Positions 10,060 to 18,726 of a stretch of 64,000 nt of DNA are shown here, in pieces. This stretch comes from Yersinia enterocolitica subsp. enterocolitica. GTDB taxonomy: Bacteria > Pseudomonadota > Gammaproteobacteria > Enterobacterales > Enterobacteriaceae. The DNA is taken from NCBI RefSeq assembly GCF_901472495.1, contig NZ_LR590469.1, positions 1 to 64,000 of the forward strand, read 5' to 3'. Positions within the stretch are counted from its first letter, which is position 1. Every line of letters begins with the position of its first letter. The position numbers and the translations under genes were made by a program. The notes below the pieces were generated by a model, which saw only the letters and a list, made by a program, of their open reading frames with translations, was not told where the DNA came from and ran no database searches.

Positions 10060-11364
10060 ATGAAATTTCCTGGTAAACGCAAATCTAAGCACTATTTTCC
10101 TGTTAATGCTCGTGACCCTTTATTGCAACCGGCTCAGACAGAAAATGAAGTGAGCACCTCTTATATCGTTGGTATTGATCAGACGCTAGTTGATATTGAA
10201 GCAAAAGTCGATGAGGGCTTTATTGCGCGTTATGGTCTGAGCCAAGGGCACTCTTTGGTTATCGAGGACGAAGTTGCTGAACGCCTTTATCAGGAGCTAA
10301 CCGCTAATGGCTTAATAACGCATGAGTTTGCGGGGGGAACCATTGGTAATACGTTGCACAATTATTCTGTTTTGGCTGATGACCGCTCTATTTTATTAGG
10401 TACGATGTGTAGCAATATCAAAATTGGTAGTTATGCCTATCGTTATTTGTGTAATACCTCTAGTCGCACTGATTTGAACTATTTACAGGCAGTTGATGGT
10501 GCGATTGGTCGCTGTTTCACTCTCATTACGGATAATGGCGAGCGCACATTTGCGATCAGTCCCGGTCAAATGAATCAGCTACGACCGGAAAGTATCCCTG
10601 AAGATATTATCGCAGGGGCATCGGCATTGGTTCTTACCGCTTATTTGGTGCGTTGTAAAGCGGGCGAGCCAATGCCAGCGGCTACAATGCAGGCCATCAG
10701 TTATGCAAAGAAATATAACGTTCCTGTCGTGATGACACTAGGGACAAAATACGTTATTGCAGATAATCCGCAGTGGTGGCGTGATTTTCTTAAAGAAAAC
10801 GTCTCTATAGTGGCGATGAATGAAGATGAAGCTTATGAACTGACGGGGCTTAATGATCCGCTGATGGCCTCAGATATGGCTTTGAACTGGGTTGATTTAG
10901 TGCTTTGCACCGCTGGCCCTAATGGCCTTTATATGGCGGGCTATACGGAAGAGGCTAATAAACGCCAAACTCAGCACCCATTATTACCCGGTGCGATTGC
11001 TGAATTTAACTTGTATGAATTCAGCCGCGCGATGCGTAAAGAGCATTGTGATAACCCATTACGGATTTATTCGCATATTGCCCCTTATATGGGCGGCCCT
11101 GAGAAAATAATGAATACTAATGGGGCAGGGGATGGTGCTTTATCTGCGGTGCTGCATGACATTGCTGCCAATGGTTTTCATCGTAATAATGTTCCGAACT
11201 CGAGCAAACATGTTCGTAGTTACCTGAGTTACTCTTCATTGGCGCAAGTGTGTAAATATGCCAATCGGGTTAGTTATCAAGTGCTGAATCAGCATTCACC
11301 GCGTTTGACGCGTGGTTTGCCTGAGCGGGAAGACAGTTTGGAAGAGTCGTACTGGGAAAGATAA
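10060..11364 (+). CDS. gsk: inosine-guanosine kinase
   Basis: A PfkB-family kinase phosphorylating inosine and guanosine in purine salvage. The start MKFPGKRKSKHYFPVNARD matches the enterobacterial protein, so ATG 10060 is chosen over an in-frame site 84 bases upstream that lies inside the terminator region. The PfkB C-terminal motif with catalytic Asp is visible (NTNGAGDGAL). At 434 residues it is the usual length. It is convergent with rosB, with a perfect palindrome between them. In Yersinia it marks the right border of the O-antigen cluster. Confidence 0.97.
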   Translation: MKFPGKRKSKHYFPVNARDPLLQPAQTENEVSTSYIVGIDQTLVDIEAKVDEGFIARYGLSQGHSLVIEDEVAERLYQELTANGLITHEFAGGTIGNTLHNYSVLADDRSILLGTMCSNIKIGSYAYRYLCNTSSRTDLNYLQAVDGAIGRCFTLITDNGERTFAISPGQMNQLRPESIPEDIIAGASALVLTAYLVRCKAGEPMPAATMQAISYAKKYNVPVVMTLGTKYVIADNPQWWRDFLKENVSIVAMNEDEAYELTGLNDPLMASDMALNWVDLVLCTAGPNGLYMAGYTEEANKRQTQHPLLPGAIAEFNLYEFSRAMRKEHCDNPLRIYSHIAPYMGGPEKIMNTNGAGDGALSAVLHDIAANGFHRNNVPNSSKHVRSYLSYSSLAQVCKYANRVSYQVLNQHSPRLTRGLPEREDSLEESYWER

Positions 11365-11383
11365 TTGTCGTCAAATAGTGAAC

Positions 11384-11405
11384 AGGGCCAGCATATGCTG
11401 GCCCT
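11384..11405. terminator. bidirectional terminator palindrome between gsk and rosB
   Basis: A perfect 22-bp palindrome (AGGGCCAGCAT and its complement) lies between the convergent genes, 20 bases after the gsk stop. T-richness on either side is weak, so efficiency is uncertain. Confidence 0.65.
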
Positions 11406-11438
11406 ATTGGTTTATAACTTGCTAACACTGAGATGTTT

Positions 11439-13130
11439 TTAAATTGGGCAAAGCGGGCGTTTGTCTTCTTCGGTCAGCGTTTCTATCTTCAACATATTAA
11501 GCATACTGTTGGCAATTTCACGTTCGCCCATCACAACCTGGTTCGCGCCACGATCCGAGATATAAACCACTTCGTCGTCATAATGCGCGCGAGCAATTAT
11601 CTCAAGGTCTGGCCGTTTAATTCTGGCGGAGGCGACAATTTCCCCAGCTTCGTAGCCATTCGGTATGGTCAGTAATAACCAGCGGGCACAATCCAAACGA
11701 GCCAGCGACATAATATCTGCACTTGCAGCATTGCCTAATACCGCATTAATGCCTTGTTCACGTAGCGCCTCAACTCTTGGTCGAGAGTTCTCAATGACCA
11801 CTAATGGAATACCTTCCGCGTGCAGTTTTGCACCTAATAAACTCCCCACCCGACCATAACCGACTAACAGTGCATGATTGCACAAATCTACCGGGATCTG
11901 CTTTTCCTCTTCGACTGCCTCTTCCAGAATCAGATCTTCCATCGTCTCGTTTTTAGCCAAATAGCGATCTAATAATGTAAACAGTAGCGGGTTGAGCATA
12001 ATTGATAAAATTGCGCCCGCCAGCACCAGATTACGGCCATGCTCAGACATTAAACCGAGAGAAATTCCAAGCCCGGCGAGAATAAAGGCAAATTCACCGA
12101 TTTGCGCCAGGCTGACAGAAATGGTGAGTGCTGTACGTTTTGAGTGACCAAACATCCGCACTAATATAAACGCTGCTGCTGATTTGCCGAAGATAATGAT
12201 AGCTAGTGAAGCCAGTACAGCTAATGGTTCACGTAGCAAAATCATTGGGTCGAACAACATCCCAACTGAAACGAAGAACAGTACGGCAAATGCATCACGT
12301 AGCGGTAAGGTATCTTGCGCCGCACGGTGGCTGAGCTCTGATTCATTCAATACCATTCCTGCGAAGAATGCACCGAGAGCAAAGGATACGTCGAACAGCC
12401 CTACAGCGCCGTAAGCAATACCAAGCGCTAATACCAGCACTGCCAAGGTAAATAGCTCACGGGAACCGGTACTGGCGGTTTTAGCCAGTATCCAGGGGAC
12501 CAAACGACGACCGACAACAATCATCAGCGTAATGAAGGCAATGACTTTACCGATGGTTATTGCTAGTTCAGTGAATAACTGGCTGAGACTGGTGGTTTCG
12601 TTACCCATCACGCCGGCAAAGGCTGGTAATAGCACCAATGTGAGTACCATCGCCAAATCTTCGACAATCAGCCAGCCGATAGCAATTTGCCCCCGCTGGC
12701 TATCTATGAGTTGCCGTTCTTCTAGAGCTCGTAGTAATACCACGGTACTTGCTGTTGATAGACAAAGACCGAAGACAAAACCTGTCATCAAATCCCAGCC
12801 TAATAAATGAGACAGTCCCATTCCGAGTAAGGTGGCAACGGCAATTTGTGCCACAGCACCGGGTATGGCGATGGCTTTTACTGCGAGGAGGTCTTTAAGT
12901 GAGAAGTGAAGTCCGACACCAAACATCAACAAGATAACACCAATTTCAGCCAGTTCTGGTGCTAATGAGGTATCAGCAACGAAACCTGGCGTAAATGGCC
13001 CGGCCAGCACCCCTGCGGCAAGGTACCCCACCAGTGGTGAGATGCGCAGGCGGTGAGCCAAGGAGCCCAAGAGGAAGGCGAGAACAAGGCCTCCGACGAT
13101 CGTGGTAATTAAGGGTGTTGAGTGGTGCAT
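11439..13130 (-). CDS. rosB: CPA2-family cation/proton antiporter (RosB/YbaL)
   Basis: An inner-membrane monovalent cation:proton antiporter with about 12 hydrophobic segments in the first 390 residues. A cytoplasmic RCK/TrkA-N domain follows (VGYGRVGSLLG, about residue 423, then VVIENSRPRVEALREQG). At 563 residues it is like E. coli YbaL. In Y. enterocolitica O:8 the rosA-rosB pair is known to act in temperature- and potassium-linked resistance to cationic peptides. The neighbouring gene on the same strand is rosA, 236 bases upstream. Whether the peptide-resistance role applies to this strain is inference from the family. Confidence 0.92.
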   Translation of the reverse strand: MHHSTPLITTIVGGLVLAFLLGSLAHRLRISPLVGYLAAGVLAGPFTPGFVADTSLAPELAEIGVILLMFGVGLHFSLKDLLAVKAIAIPGAVAQIAVATLLGMGLSHLLGWDLMTGFVFGLCLSTASTVVLLRALEERQLIDSQRGQIAIGWLIVEDLAMVLTLVLLPAFAGVMGNETTSLSQLFTELAITIGKVIAFITLMIVVGRRLVPWILAKTASTGSRELFTLAVLVLALGIAYGAVGLFDVSFALGAFFAGMVLNESELSHRAAQDTLPLRDAFAVLFFVSVGMLFDPMILLREPLAVLASLAIIIFGKSAAAFILVRMFGHSKRTALTISVSLAQIGEFAFILAGLGISLGLMSEHGRNLVLAGAILSIMLNPLLFTLLDRYLAKNETMEDLILEEAVEEEKQIPVDLCNHALLVGYGRVGSLLGAKLHAEGIPLVVIENSRPRVEALREQGINAVLGNAASADIMSLARLDCARWLLLTIPNGYEAGEIVASARIKRPDLEIIARAHYDDEVVYISDRGANQVVMGEREIANSMLNMLKIETLTEEDKRPLCPI

Positions 13131-13320
13131 CCAGACTCCTTCTAGTTTGGCAGGGCGGCAAGCATTTCACAGCAATAACATCAGTTTATTGCATTTATGC
13201 GATCAATGCGCGATAAAAATTCATTTTTTATCGATAAAAGTCAGCTTTGGCACGGAAATTGTTTGAAGTGGTTGTTTGTGAGGGATTTGCTATTTCTATC
13301 TCTATTACGCAGGGAAATCG

Positions 13321-13348
13321 CCCAACTGAAACACATATCTCAGTCGGG
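13321..13348 (-). terminator. terminator hairpin of rosA
   Basis: An inverted repeat (CCCAACTGA, 13321-13329, with TCAGTCGGG, 13340-13348, one G-T pair) lies 20 bases beyond the rosA stop on the minus strand. The following tract is only weakly T-rich. Confidence 0.5.
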
Positions 13349-13366
13349 ATTATAGGGTTATTACTA

Positions 13367-14599
13367 TTACTTATCTTCTATATTGGGCAGGAAGACCGTA
13401 ATTATCCCCAGTAATGGTAAGAAGGCGCATATTTGATAAACCAGTTCAATACTGGTTAAATCAGCAACATACCCTAGTACAGCCGCACCTAACCCCCCCA
13501 TACCGAAAGCAAAACCGAAGAATAGACCGGATACCATGCCCACTTTACCCGGAATAAGCTCTTGCGCATACACCAGTATTGCCGAGAAGGCAGAGGCAAG
13601 GATAAGGCCAATGATCACGGTTAAAACCCCGGTCCAATACAGAGAAACGTAGGGTAAAATAAGGGTAAATGGCGCAACGCCCAATATTGACCCCCAAATA
13701 ACATACTTTCGACCTATCCTATCGCCAAGAGGGCCGCCAATGATGGTGCCAGCGGCCACTGCGAATAAGAAGACAAATAAATGTATTTGGGCATTTTGTA
13801 CCGAAACACCAAACTTATGCATCAAATAAAAGGTGTAATAGCTACTAATACTGGTCAAGTAGAAGTATTTAGAGAATATCAGCACCATTAAGATAGCTAG
13901 GGCGCTAATAACCGTCTTTTTAGGCAGTATTTTGGCCGATGAGACTTTTACTACTTTGCCATAGGTTGCTCTTTGTTGTTGCTGATACCATTTACTGACC
14001 TGCAACAGCACCACAATAGCCAGCAGTGCCGCGAGTGAAAACCAACCTACATTGCCTTTACCGTAAGGTGCGATAAGGATCGCGGCTAATAGTGGGCCAA
14101 GGGCGCTGCCGAAGTTGCCTCCCACCTGAAAAATAGACTGAGCCATACCGTGGCGGCCACCGGATGCCATGCGGGCTACGCGGGAGGATTCTGGGTGGAA
14201 GACCGAAGAACCGGTTCCGACTAGTGCCGCTGCCAGTAAAACCACCGGGAAAGTCGTGGCAACCGCAAGCAGCAAGATACCTGATAAGGTGAAACCCATG
14301 CCAATCGGCAGTGAATAGGGCTGCGGATGCTTATCGGTATAAAGACCAATAAGTGGCTGTAATAATGAGGCGGTAAGCTGATAAGTGAGGGTGATTAATC
14401 CAATCTGCGCAAAACTCAGCGAAAACTCGGCTTGTAATAGCGGATAAATCGCCAGAATCAGCGACTGGATCATATCGTTAAGTAAGTGAGATACGCTAAT
14501 AGCACCTAATATAGAGAAAGAGGTGCGTTTTACCTTGGTATTATCGAAGGGCTGGGTATTGACGGAGGGAGGGAGCTCCGTCTCAGAACGATCGGTCAT
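13367..14599 (-). CDS. rosA: MFS efflux transporter (RosA/Fsr)
   Basis: A major facilitator superfamily drug-proton antiporter with 12 predicted membrane segments, related to E. coli Fsr (fosmidomycin resistance). The inter-loop motif GDRIGRKYVIWG is visible in the middle of the protein. ATG 14599 (MTDRSETELPPS) gives 410 residues, close to Fsr; an upstream in-frame ATG would add nine unlikely residues. It forms the Yersinia rosA-rosB pair with the downstream antiporter, although 236 bases with a hairpin separate them, so independent transcription is plausible. Confidence 0.92.
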   Translation of the reverse strand: MTDRSETELPPSVNTQPFDNTKVKRTSFSILGAISVSHLLNDMIQSLILAIYPLLQAEFSLSFAQIGLITLTYQLTASLLQPLIGLYTDKHPQPYSLPIGMGFTLSGILLLAVATTFPVVLLAAALVGTGSSVFHPESSRVARMASGGRHGMAQSIFQVGGNFGSALGPLLAAILIAPYGKGNVGWFSLAALLAIVVLLQVSKWYQQQQRATYGKVVKVSSAKILPKKTVISALAILMVLIFSKYFYLTSISSYYTFYLMHKFGVSVQNAQIHLFVFLFAVAAGTIIGGPLGDRIGRKYVIWGSILGVAPFTLILPYVSLYWTGVLTVIIGLILASAFSAILVYAQELIPGKVGMVSGLFFGFAFGMGGLGAAVLGYVADLTSIELVYQICAFLPLLGIITVFLPNIEDK

Positions 14600-14865
14600 A
14601 GTGAGTATTCGCCTAATAATTATCACTGTTAATAATATATTGGTAATGAATACATATTATGCAGATTGAATGATTTTTACTACAGCAGATACAATTTGAT
14701 ATATATTCAAATATTCTGAAATTCACCCATAGATCATCAGACTACAATACGAACTCTGTCACAGTATCATCTTGATTTATCATGATATTGGTATGTGTCA
14801 CCCCATTTTCACTCATTAAACTGGCGCTGAACGGGCTGGTTTTAACGACAATATGGAGATTTGCG

Positions 14866-16518
14866 ATGCGTTTTTCATTATCGACCACAGCAGCTGCTTT
14901 AGCTGTGTCGCTGGCGTTTGCTCCGGGATGGGCTGCCGCCTGGGAAAAAGATAAAACTTACGATATCACCATACTGCATACCAATGACCATCATGGCCAC
15001 TTCTGGCAAAATGACCACGGCGAATATGGCCTGGCGGCACAGAAAACCTTAGTTGATGACATTCGTAAGCAAGTTGCCGCAGCAGGGGGAAGCTTGTTGT
15101 TGCTCTCCGGTGGGGATATCAATACCGGTGTTCCGGAATCTGATTTACAGGATGCTGAGCCTGATTTTCGCGGTATGAATTTGGTCGGTTATGACGCAAT
15201 GGCTATCGGCAACCATGAGTTTGATAATCCACTGAGTGTGCTGCGCCAGCAGGAGAAATGGGCCACTTTCCCATTATTATCCGCCAATATTTATCAGAAA
15301 AGCACTCAACAGCGATTATTCAAACCTTACGCCTTGTTTGATAAGCAAGGTGTGAAAATTGCTGTAATTGGTTTAACCACCGATGATACCGCTAAGATCG
15401 GCAATCCCGAGTATTTCACCGATATCGAATTCCGCGTGCCTGCGACAGAAGCAAAGCAAGTTGTCGAGCAACTGAGAAAAACTGAAAAGCCTGACATTAT
15501 CATCGCGGCGACTCATATGGGCCATTATGATGATGGCAAACACGGGTCGAATGCGCCGGGTGATGTCGAGATGGCGCGCAGTTTACCGGCGGGCTATCTG
15601 GATATGATTGTGGGTGGGCACTCACAAGATCCGGTTTGTATGGCCAGTGAGAACCATAAGCAGGCTGATTATGTGCCCGGTACGCCTTGTGCCCCAGATC
15701 GGCAAAATGGTACGTGGATAGTACAGGCGCATGAATGGGGCAAATATGTGGGGCGGGCAGACTTCAAATTCCGTAATGGCGAGTTGAAGTTAGTGAGCTA
15801 TCAGTTAATCCCAATCAATTTGAAGAAAAAAGTCGAGAAAGCTGATGGCACCAGTGAGCGCATCTTTTATACACAAGAGATTGCGCAAGACCCGTCAATG
15901 CTGAAACTGCTAACACCTTTTGAACAGCAGGGCAAAGCGCAGCTGGATGTCAAAGTGGGTAGTGTGAATGGCAAGTTGGAAGGGGATCGCAGCAAAGTGC
16001 GTTTCGAGCAAACTAATCTGGCGCGGTTGCTATTGGCGGCACAAATGGAACGAGCGGGTGCTGATTTTGCGGTGATGAGTGGCGGTGGGGTTCGTGACTC
16101 TATCGATGCGGGTGATATCACCTATAAAGATGTTCTTAAGGTCCAGCCATTTGGTAATACACTGGTTTATGCCGATATGAAAGGCAGTGAAGTTGAGAAG
16201 TATCTGGCGGTTGTGGCCAATAAGAAAGTCGATTCAGGTGCGTATGCACAATTTGCCAATGTCAGCTTAGTCGCTGATGGCAAGGGTGTCAGTAACGTGA
16301 AAATACAAGGCAAACCGTTAGATCCGAATAAAACCTATCGTCTGGCAACCTTGAATTTCAATGCGCTAGGCGGTGATGGTTATCCGAAGATTGATACTTT
16401 ACCGAGCTATGTAAATACCGGTTTTATCGACGCAGAAGTGCTGAAACAGTATATTGAAAAGCACTCACCGCTGGATGCCAGTCAGTATCAGCCGAAAGGC
16501 GAGATTGTTTATAAATAA
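14866..16518 (+). CDS. ushA: periplasmic UDP-sugar hydrolase / 5'-nucleotidase
   Basis: UshA hydrolyses UDP-sugars and 5'-nucleotides in the periplasm. ATG 14866 is followed by a clear Sec signal peptide ending near APGWAAA (about residue 24). The metallophosphatase motifs are present: HTNDHHGHF, GGDINTG, GNHEFDNP, HMGHYDDG and GGHSQDP. The C-terminal substrate domain ends in LGGDGYPKI and a normal tail. At 550 residues it is intact, unlike the ushA pseudogene reported for Y. pestis. It is divergent from rosA and followed by a duplicated terminator hairpin. Confidence 0.96.
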   Translation: MRFSLSTTAAALAVSLAFAPGWAAAWEKDKTYDITILHTNDHHGHFWQNDHGEYGLAAQKTLVDDIRKQVAAAGGSLLLLSGGDINTGVPESDLQDAEPDFRGMNLVGYDAMAIGNHEFDNPLSVLRQQEKWATFPLLSANIYQKSTQQRLFKPYALFDKQGVKIAVIGLTTDDTAKIGNPEYFTDIEFRVPATEAKQVVEQLRKTEKPDIIIAATHMGHYDDGKHGSNAPGDVEMARSLPAGYLDMIVGGHSQDPVCMASENHKQADYVPGTPCAPDRQNGTWIVQAHEWGKYVGRADFKFRNGELKLVSYQLIPINLKKKVEKADGTSERIFYTQEIAQDPSMLKLLTPFEQQGKAQLDVKVGSVNGKLEGDRSKVRFEQTNLARLLLAAQMERAGADFAVMSGGGVRDSIDAGDITYKDVLKVQPFGNTLVYADMKGSEVEKYLAVVANKKVDSGAYAQFANVSLVADGKGVSNVKIQGKPLDPNKTYRLATLNFNALGGDGYPKIDTLPSYVNTGFIDAEVLKQYIEKHSPLDASQYQPKGEIVYK

Positions 16519-16529
16519 TAAATGAGATA

Positions 16530-16555
16530 AGGAGTCACTATAGTCAGTGACTCCT
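16530..16555 (+). terminator. ushA terminator, first copy
   Basis: A perfect 9-bp stem (GGAGTCACT, 16531-16539; AGTGACTCC, 16546-16554) with a 6-base loop lies 12 bases after the ushA stop. An almost identical copy (one mismatch) sits at 16721-16746. Confidence 0.75.
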
Positions 16556-16746
16556 GAGGTTAATGACAAAGTGCCCGTAACGGTGAAAACAGGCAGATCG
16601 TAAAGACGCCGTAAACCCCTCCCTGGGGGCTCGAGCCGCGCCGTCCTTGGCGCGGACGCTTTACTCTTCTACCTGCCTTCACCTTGCAAGATCGAGTTAT
16701 CGAGGTTTGTCAGCAGTCTGAGGAGTCACTATAGTCAGTGGCTCCT
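16530..16746. mobile_element. YPAL-like miniature element flanked by a duplicated terminator
   Basis: About 165 bp of GC-rich, dyad-rich non-coding DNA (16556-16720) lies between two 26-bp direct repeats (16530-16555 and 16721-16746, one mismatch), each of which is the terminator hairpin. Internal dyads include GCGCC...GGCGC near 16637-16656 and GGTGAAAACAGGCAG against CTGCCTTCACC. Size, position after a stop codon and duplication of a terminator-like target match what is described for YPAL elements of Yersinia. The family name is from memory and no database comparison was made. Confidence 0.6.
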
Positions 16747-16944
16747 ATTATATAATCCTGATTGCTATTGGTTATATATAGAAATCAAGATGCATTAAGC
16801 GAAAAATATTTTTTGTTGATGTGTTGTTTATATTTGTGTTCATAAAATCTATTTACCTAAGTGAGATAATATCACTGGGGCTAAGCCAAAGATGGTAAGT
16901 AAGTTACTTGTTATTTATTGGATATTAGATTCAGGAGGCTCACT

Positions 16945-17211
16945 ATGCGCTTTCATAAAATAGTTATTATTTTTTCAATGCTCACCGCACTGCCTGTTGC
17001 GAGTGCACTCGCGTGTTTCCACCAACCTAGCTGTTTCACACGATGTGCTCAGTTGCCACTCTGGGAGGTGCCTTTCTGTGATCTTGGCACCATGCATACG
17101 CCGGCTTTGCAAAATGGAAATTTAAAAAATCCAATTGCATTATATTCCTCATCTAACATTAATCACAGTAATGAGGGTTTATTTAACGTAAAAGAACTTT
17201 ATAGACAATAA
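16945..17211 (+). CDS. small exported cysteine-containing protein, unknown
   Basis: An 88-residue protein not recognised. ATG 16945 has a strong ribosome site (AGGAGG, about eight bases upstream) and is followed by a signal peptide (MRFHKIVIIFSMLTALPVASALA). The short mature part has four cysteines (ACFHQPSCFTRCAQLP, then FCDLG), enough for two disulphides in the periplasm, and then a polar asparagine-rich tail. It stands alone, between the YPAL-like element and a bidirectional terminator shared with ybaK. The ribosome site and signal sequence argue for a real gene. Confidence 0.6.
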   Translation: MRFHKIVIIFSMLTALPVASALACFHQPSCFTRCAQLPLWEVPFCDLGTMHTPALQNGNLKNPIALYSSSNINHSNEGLFNVKELYRQ

Positions 17212-17224
17212 GTTAATTATCGAT

Positions 17225-17247
17225 GAAAGGGCTATTTTAGCCCTTTC
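17225..17247. terminator. bidirectional terminator
   Basis: A 10-bp perfect stem (GAAAGGGCTA / TAGCCCTTTC) with a three-base loop lies between the small exported protein gene and the convergent ybaK. Confidence 0.7.
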
Positions 17248-17261
17248 ATATTGGTGATAAC

Positions 17262-17741
17262 TTAATCCCGCTTGGCGATATCAGCAAAGGTGCCTTGTAG
17301 TAATCGGCATAAATCTGTTGCCGCCAATTCAATATCTAACCCCCGCTTTCCGCCGGAAACAAATATGGTGGCATACTCTTGTGCTGGGCTATCAATGACC
17401 GTGGGTAAGCGCTTTTTCTGCCCCAATGGGCTGATGCCGCCAACTAAATAGCCGGTGCTACGTTGCGCTAATTGCGGGTCTGCCATCTCGGCTTTTTTTG
17501 CTCCCAATGCACGTGCCACTTTCTTGAGATCAAGTTGGGTGGCCACCGGTGTGACCGCAACCGCCAGATTTTTGGCATCGCCATTTAACGCAACCAGTAA
17601 AGTTTTATAAACTTGATCGGCATTGAGGCCCAGTTTTTTTACCGCTTCATCACCGAAATTGGTTTCTGTGGCGTCATGGTGATAGGGGTGCAATGTGAAA
17701 GGAACTTTTTGTTTTTCCAGCAAAACGACTGCAGGTGTCAT
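17262..17741 (-). CDS. ybaK: Cys-tRNA(Pro)/Cys-tRNA(Cys) deacylase
   Basis: A cytoplasmic trans-editing enzyme that clears cysteine from mischarged tRNA(Pro). At 159 residues it is the single-domain YbaK/EbsC form of the ProRS editing domain. The N-terminus (PAVVLLEKQKVPFTLHPYHHD) and the GGISPLGQKKRLP segment carrying the catalytic lysine region match the family. It is transcribed away from chiX, as in E. coli. Confidence 0.95.
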   Translation of the reverse strand: MTPAVVLLEKQKVPFTLHPYHHDATETNFGDEAVKKLGLNADQVYKTLLVALNGDAKNLAVAVTPVATQLDLKKVARALGAKKAEMADPQLAQRSTGYLVGGISPLGQKKRLPTVIDSPAQEYATIFVSGGKRGLDIELAATDLCRLLQGTFADIAKRD

Positions 17742-17916
17742 AATAAACGTCCAATTTAAAATGAAAATTTATTCAGTGGGAATATCCTACACCCAATTTT
17801 TGTCGCAGGACTAAAAATTAACCTAATAAAATCAGCACAATGATCCGATGCGATACGATATATGATGAATGTCAGTTGCTAATCTAATCGTCAGGTTGCT
17901 ACCCTATACTGGCTGC

Positions 17917-18006
17917 TCATATTTTCCGCAAGGAATGTGAGGGCTTAATAACTAAAATAATGAAAATTCCTCTTTGACTGGCCGATAGAGATATCGGCCA
18001 TTTTTT
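17917..18006 (+). ncRNA. chiX: ChiX small RNA
   Basis: It lies between ybaK and ybaP, the E. coli location of chiX (sroB/micM). The 3' half (ATGAAAATTCCTCTTTGAC, then a GGCCGATA/TATCGGCC hairpin at 17980-17999 and six Ts) closely matches the conserved ChiX seed and terminator from memory. A TATACT -10 box at 17905-17910 places the start near 17917. The 5' part can form a hairpin around CGCAA. ChiX is an Hfq-binding RNA that silences chitoporin (chiP) mRNA; chitosugar mRNAs act as decoys. The 5' end is approximate. Confidence 0.85.
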
Positions 18007-18715
18007 GTGCACAGAAAACCTCCAGCTAGGCTGGAGGTTCCGTAAAGCTTTCAGCTTTGAGCCAGTTATAAAAACCCCTTTTGATTTGTTAAAACACCTT
18101 GCGGTCTGGCAACTGCAATGGTCAAACAAGAAATCAAAAGGGGGTCCCAATGGGGGACGAAAAGAGCTTAGCGCACACCCGATGGAACTGTAAATATCAC
18201 ATAGTTTTCGCGCCTAAATACCGAAGACAGGTTTTCTACGGCGAGAAACGCCGGGCAGTGGGGAGTATCCTAAGAAAGCTGTGTGAATGGAAAAATGTGC
18301 ACATTCTGGAAGCGGAGTGCTGTGCAGATCACATCCATATGCTTGTGGAAATCCCGCCGAAGATGAGCGTATCAAGCTTCATGGGGTATCTGAAGGGCAA
18401 AAGTAGCCTGATGTTGTATGAGCAATTTGGAGATTTGAAATTCAAATACAGGAACAGAGAGTTTTGGTGCAGAGGGTATTATGTGGATACGGTGGGTAAA
18501 AATACCTCGAAGATCCGGGACTACATAAAGCACCAACTGGAGCAGGATAAACTGGGGGAATAACTATCAATTCCGTACCCCGGTAGCCCGTTTACGGGCA
18601 GTAAGTAACGAATTTGGATGCAAATGTCAGATTGCTGTGCGCCTGTTAGGGCGCGGCTGGTAACAAAGCCTTACAGGCGCATATGAAAAACCTCCGGCTA
18701 TGCCGGAGGATATTT
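18005..18715 (+). mobile_element. IS200/IS605-family element, IS1541-like
   Basis: About 708 bp, with one Y1 transposase gene. Subterminal hairpins are present at both ends (AACCTCCAGC...GCTGGAGGTT, 18017-18039; CCTCCGGC...GCCGGAGG, 18691-18709). There are no terminal inverted repeats or target duplication, as expected for the family. It inserted immediately after the chiX terminator. Exact ends are uncertain by several bases. The length and Yersinia host suggest IS1541. Confidence 0.85.
18150..18563 (+). CDS. tnpA: IS200-type Y1 transposase
   Basis: A 137-residue single-strand transposase. The HUH motif (ADHIHMLVEI, about residues 59-68) and the catalytic tyrosine region near RDYIKHQLEQD are intact. 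The start MGDEKSLAHTRW is preferred over an upstream in-frame site because it matches the usual IS200 N-terminus. It is probably active. Confidence 0.9.
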   Translation: MGDEKSLAHTRWNCKYHIVFAPKYRRQVFYGEKRRAVGSILRKLCEWKNVHILEAECCADHIHMLVEIPPKMSVSSFMGYLKGKSSLMLYEQFGDLKFKYRNREFWCRGYYVDTVGKNTSKIRDYIKHQLEQDKLGE

Positions 18716-18726
18716 ATTTGTATTTT

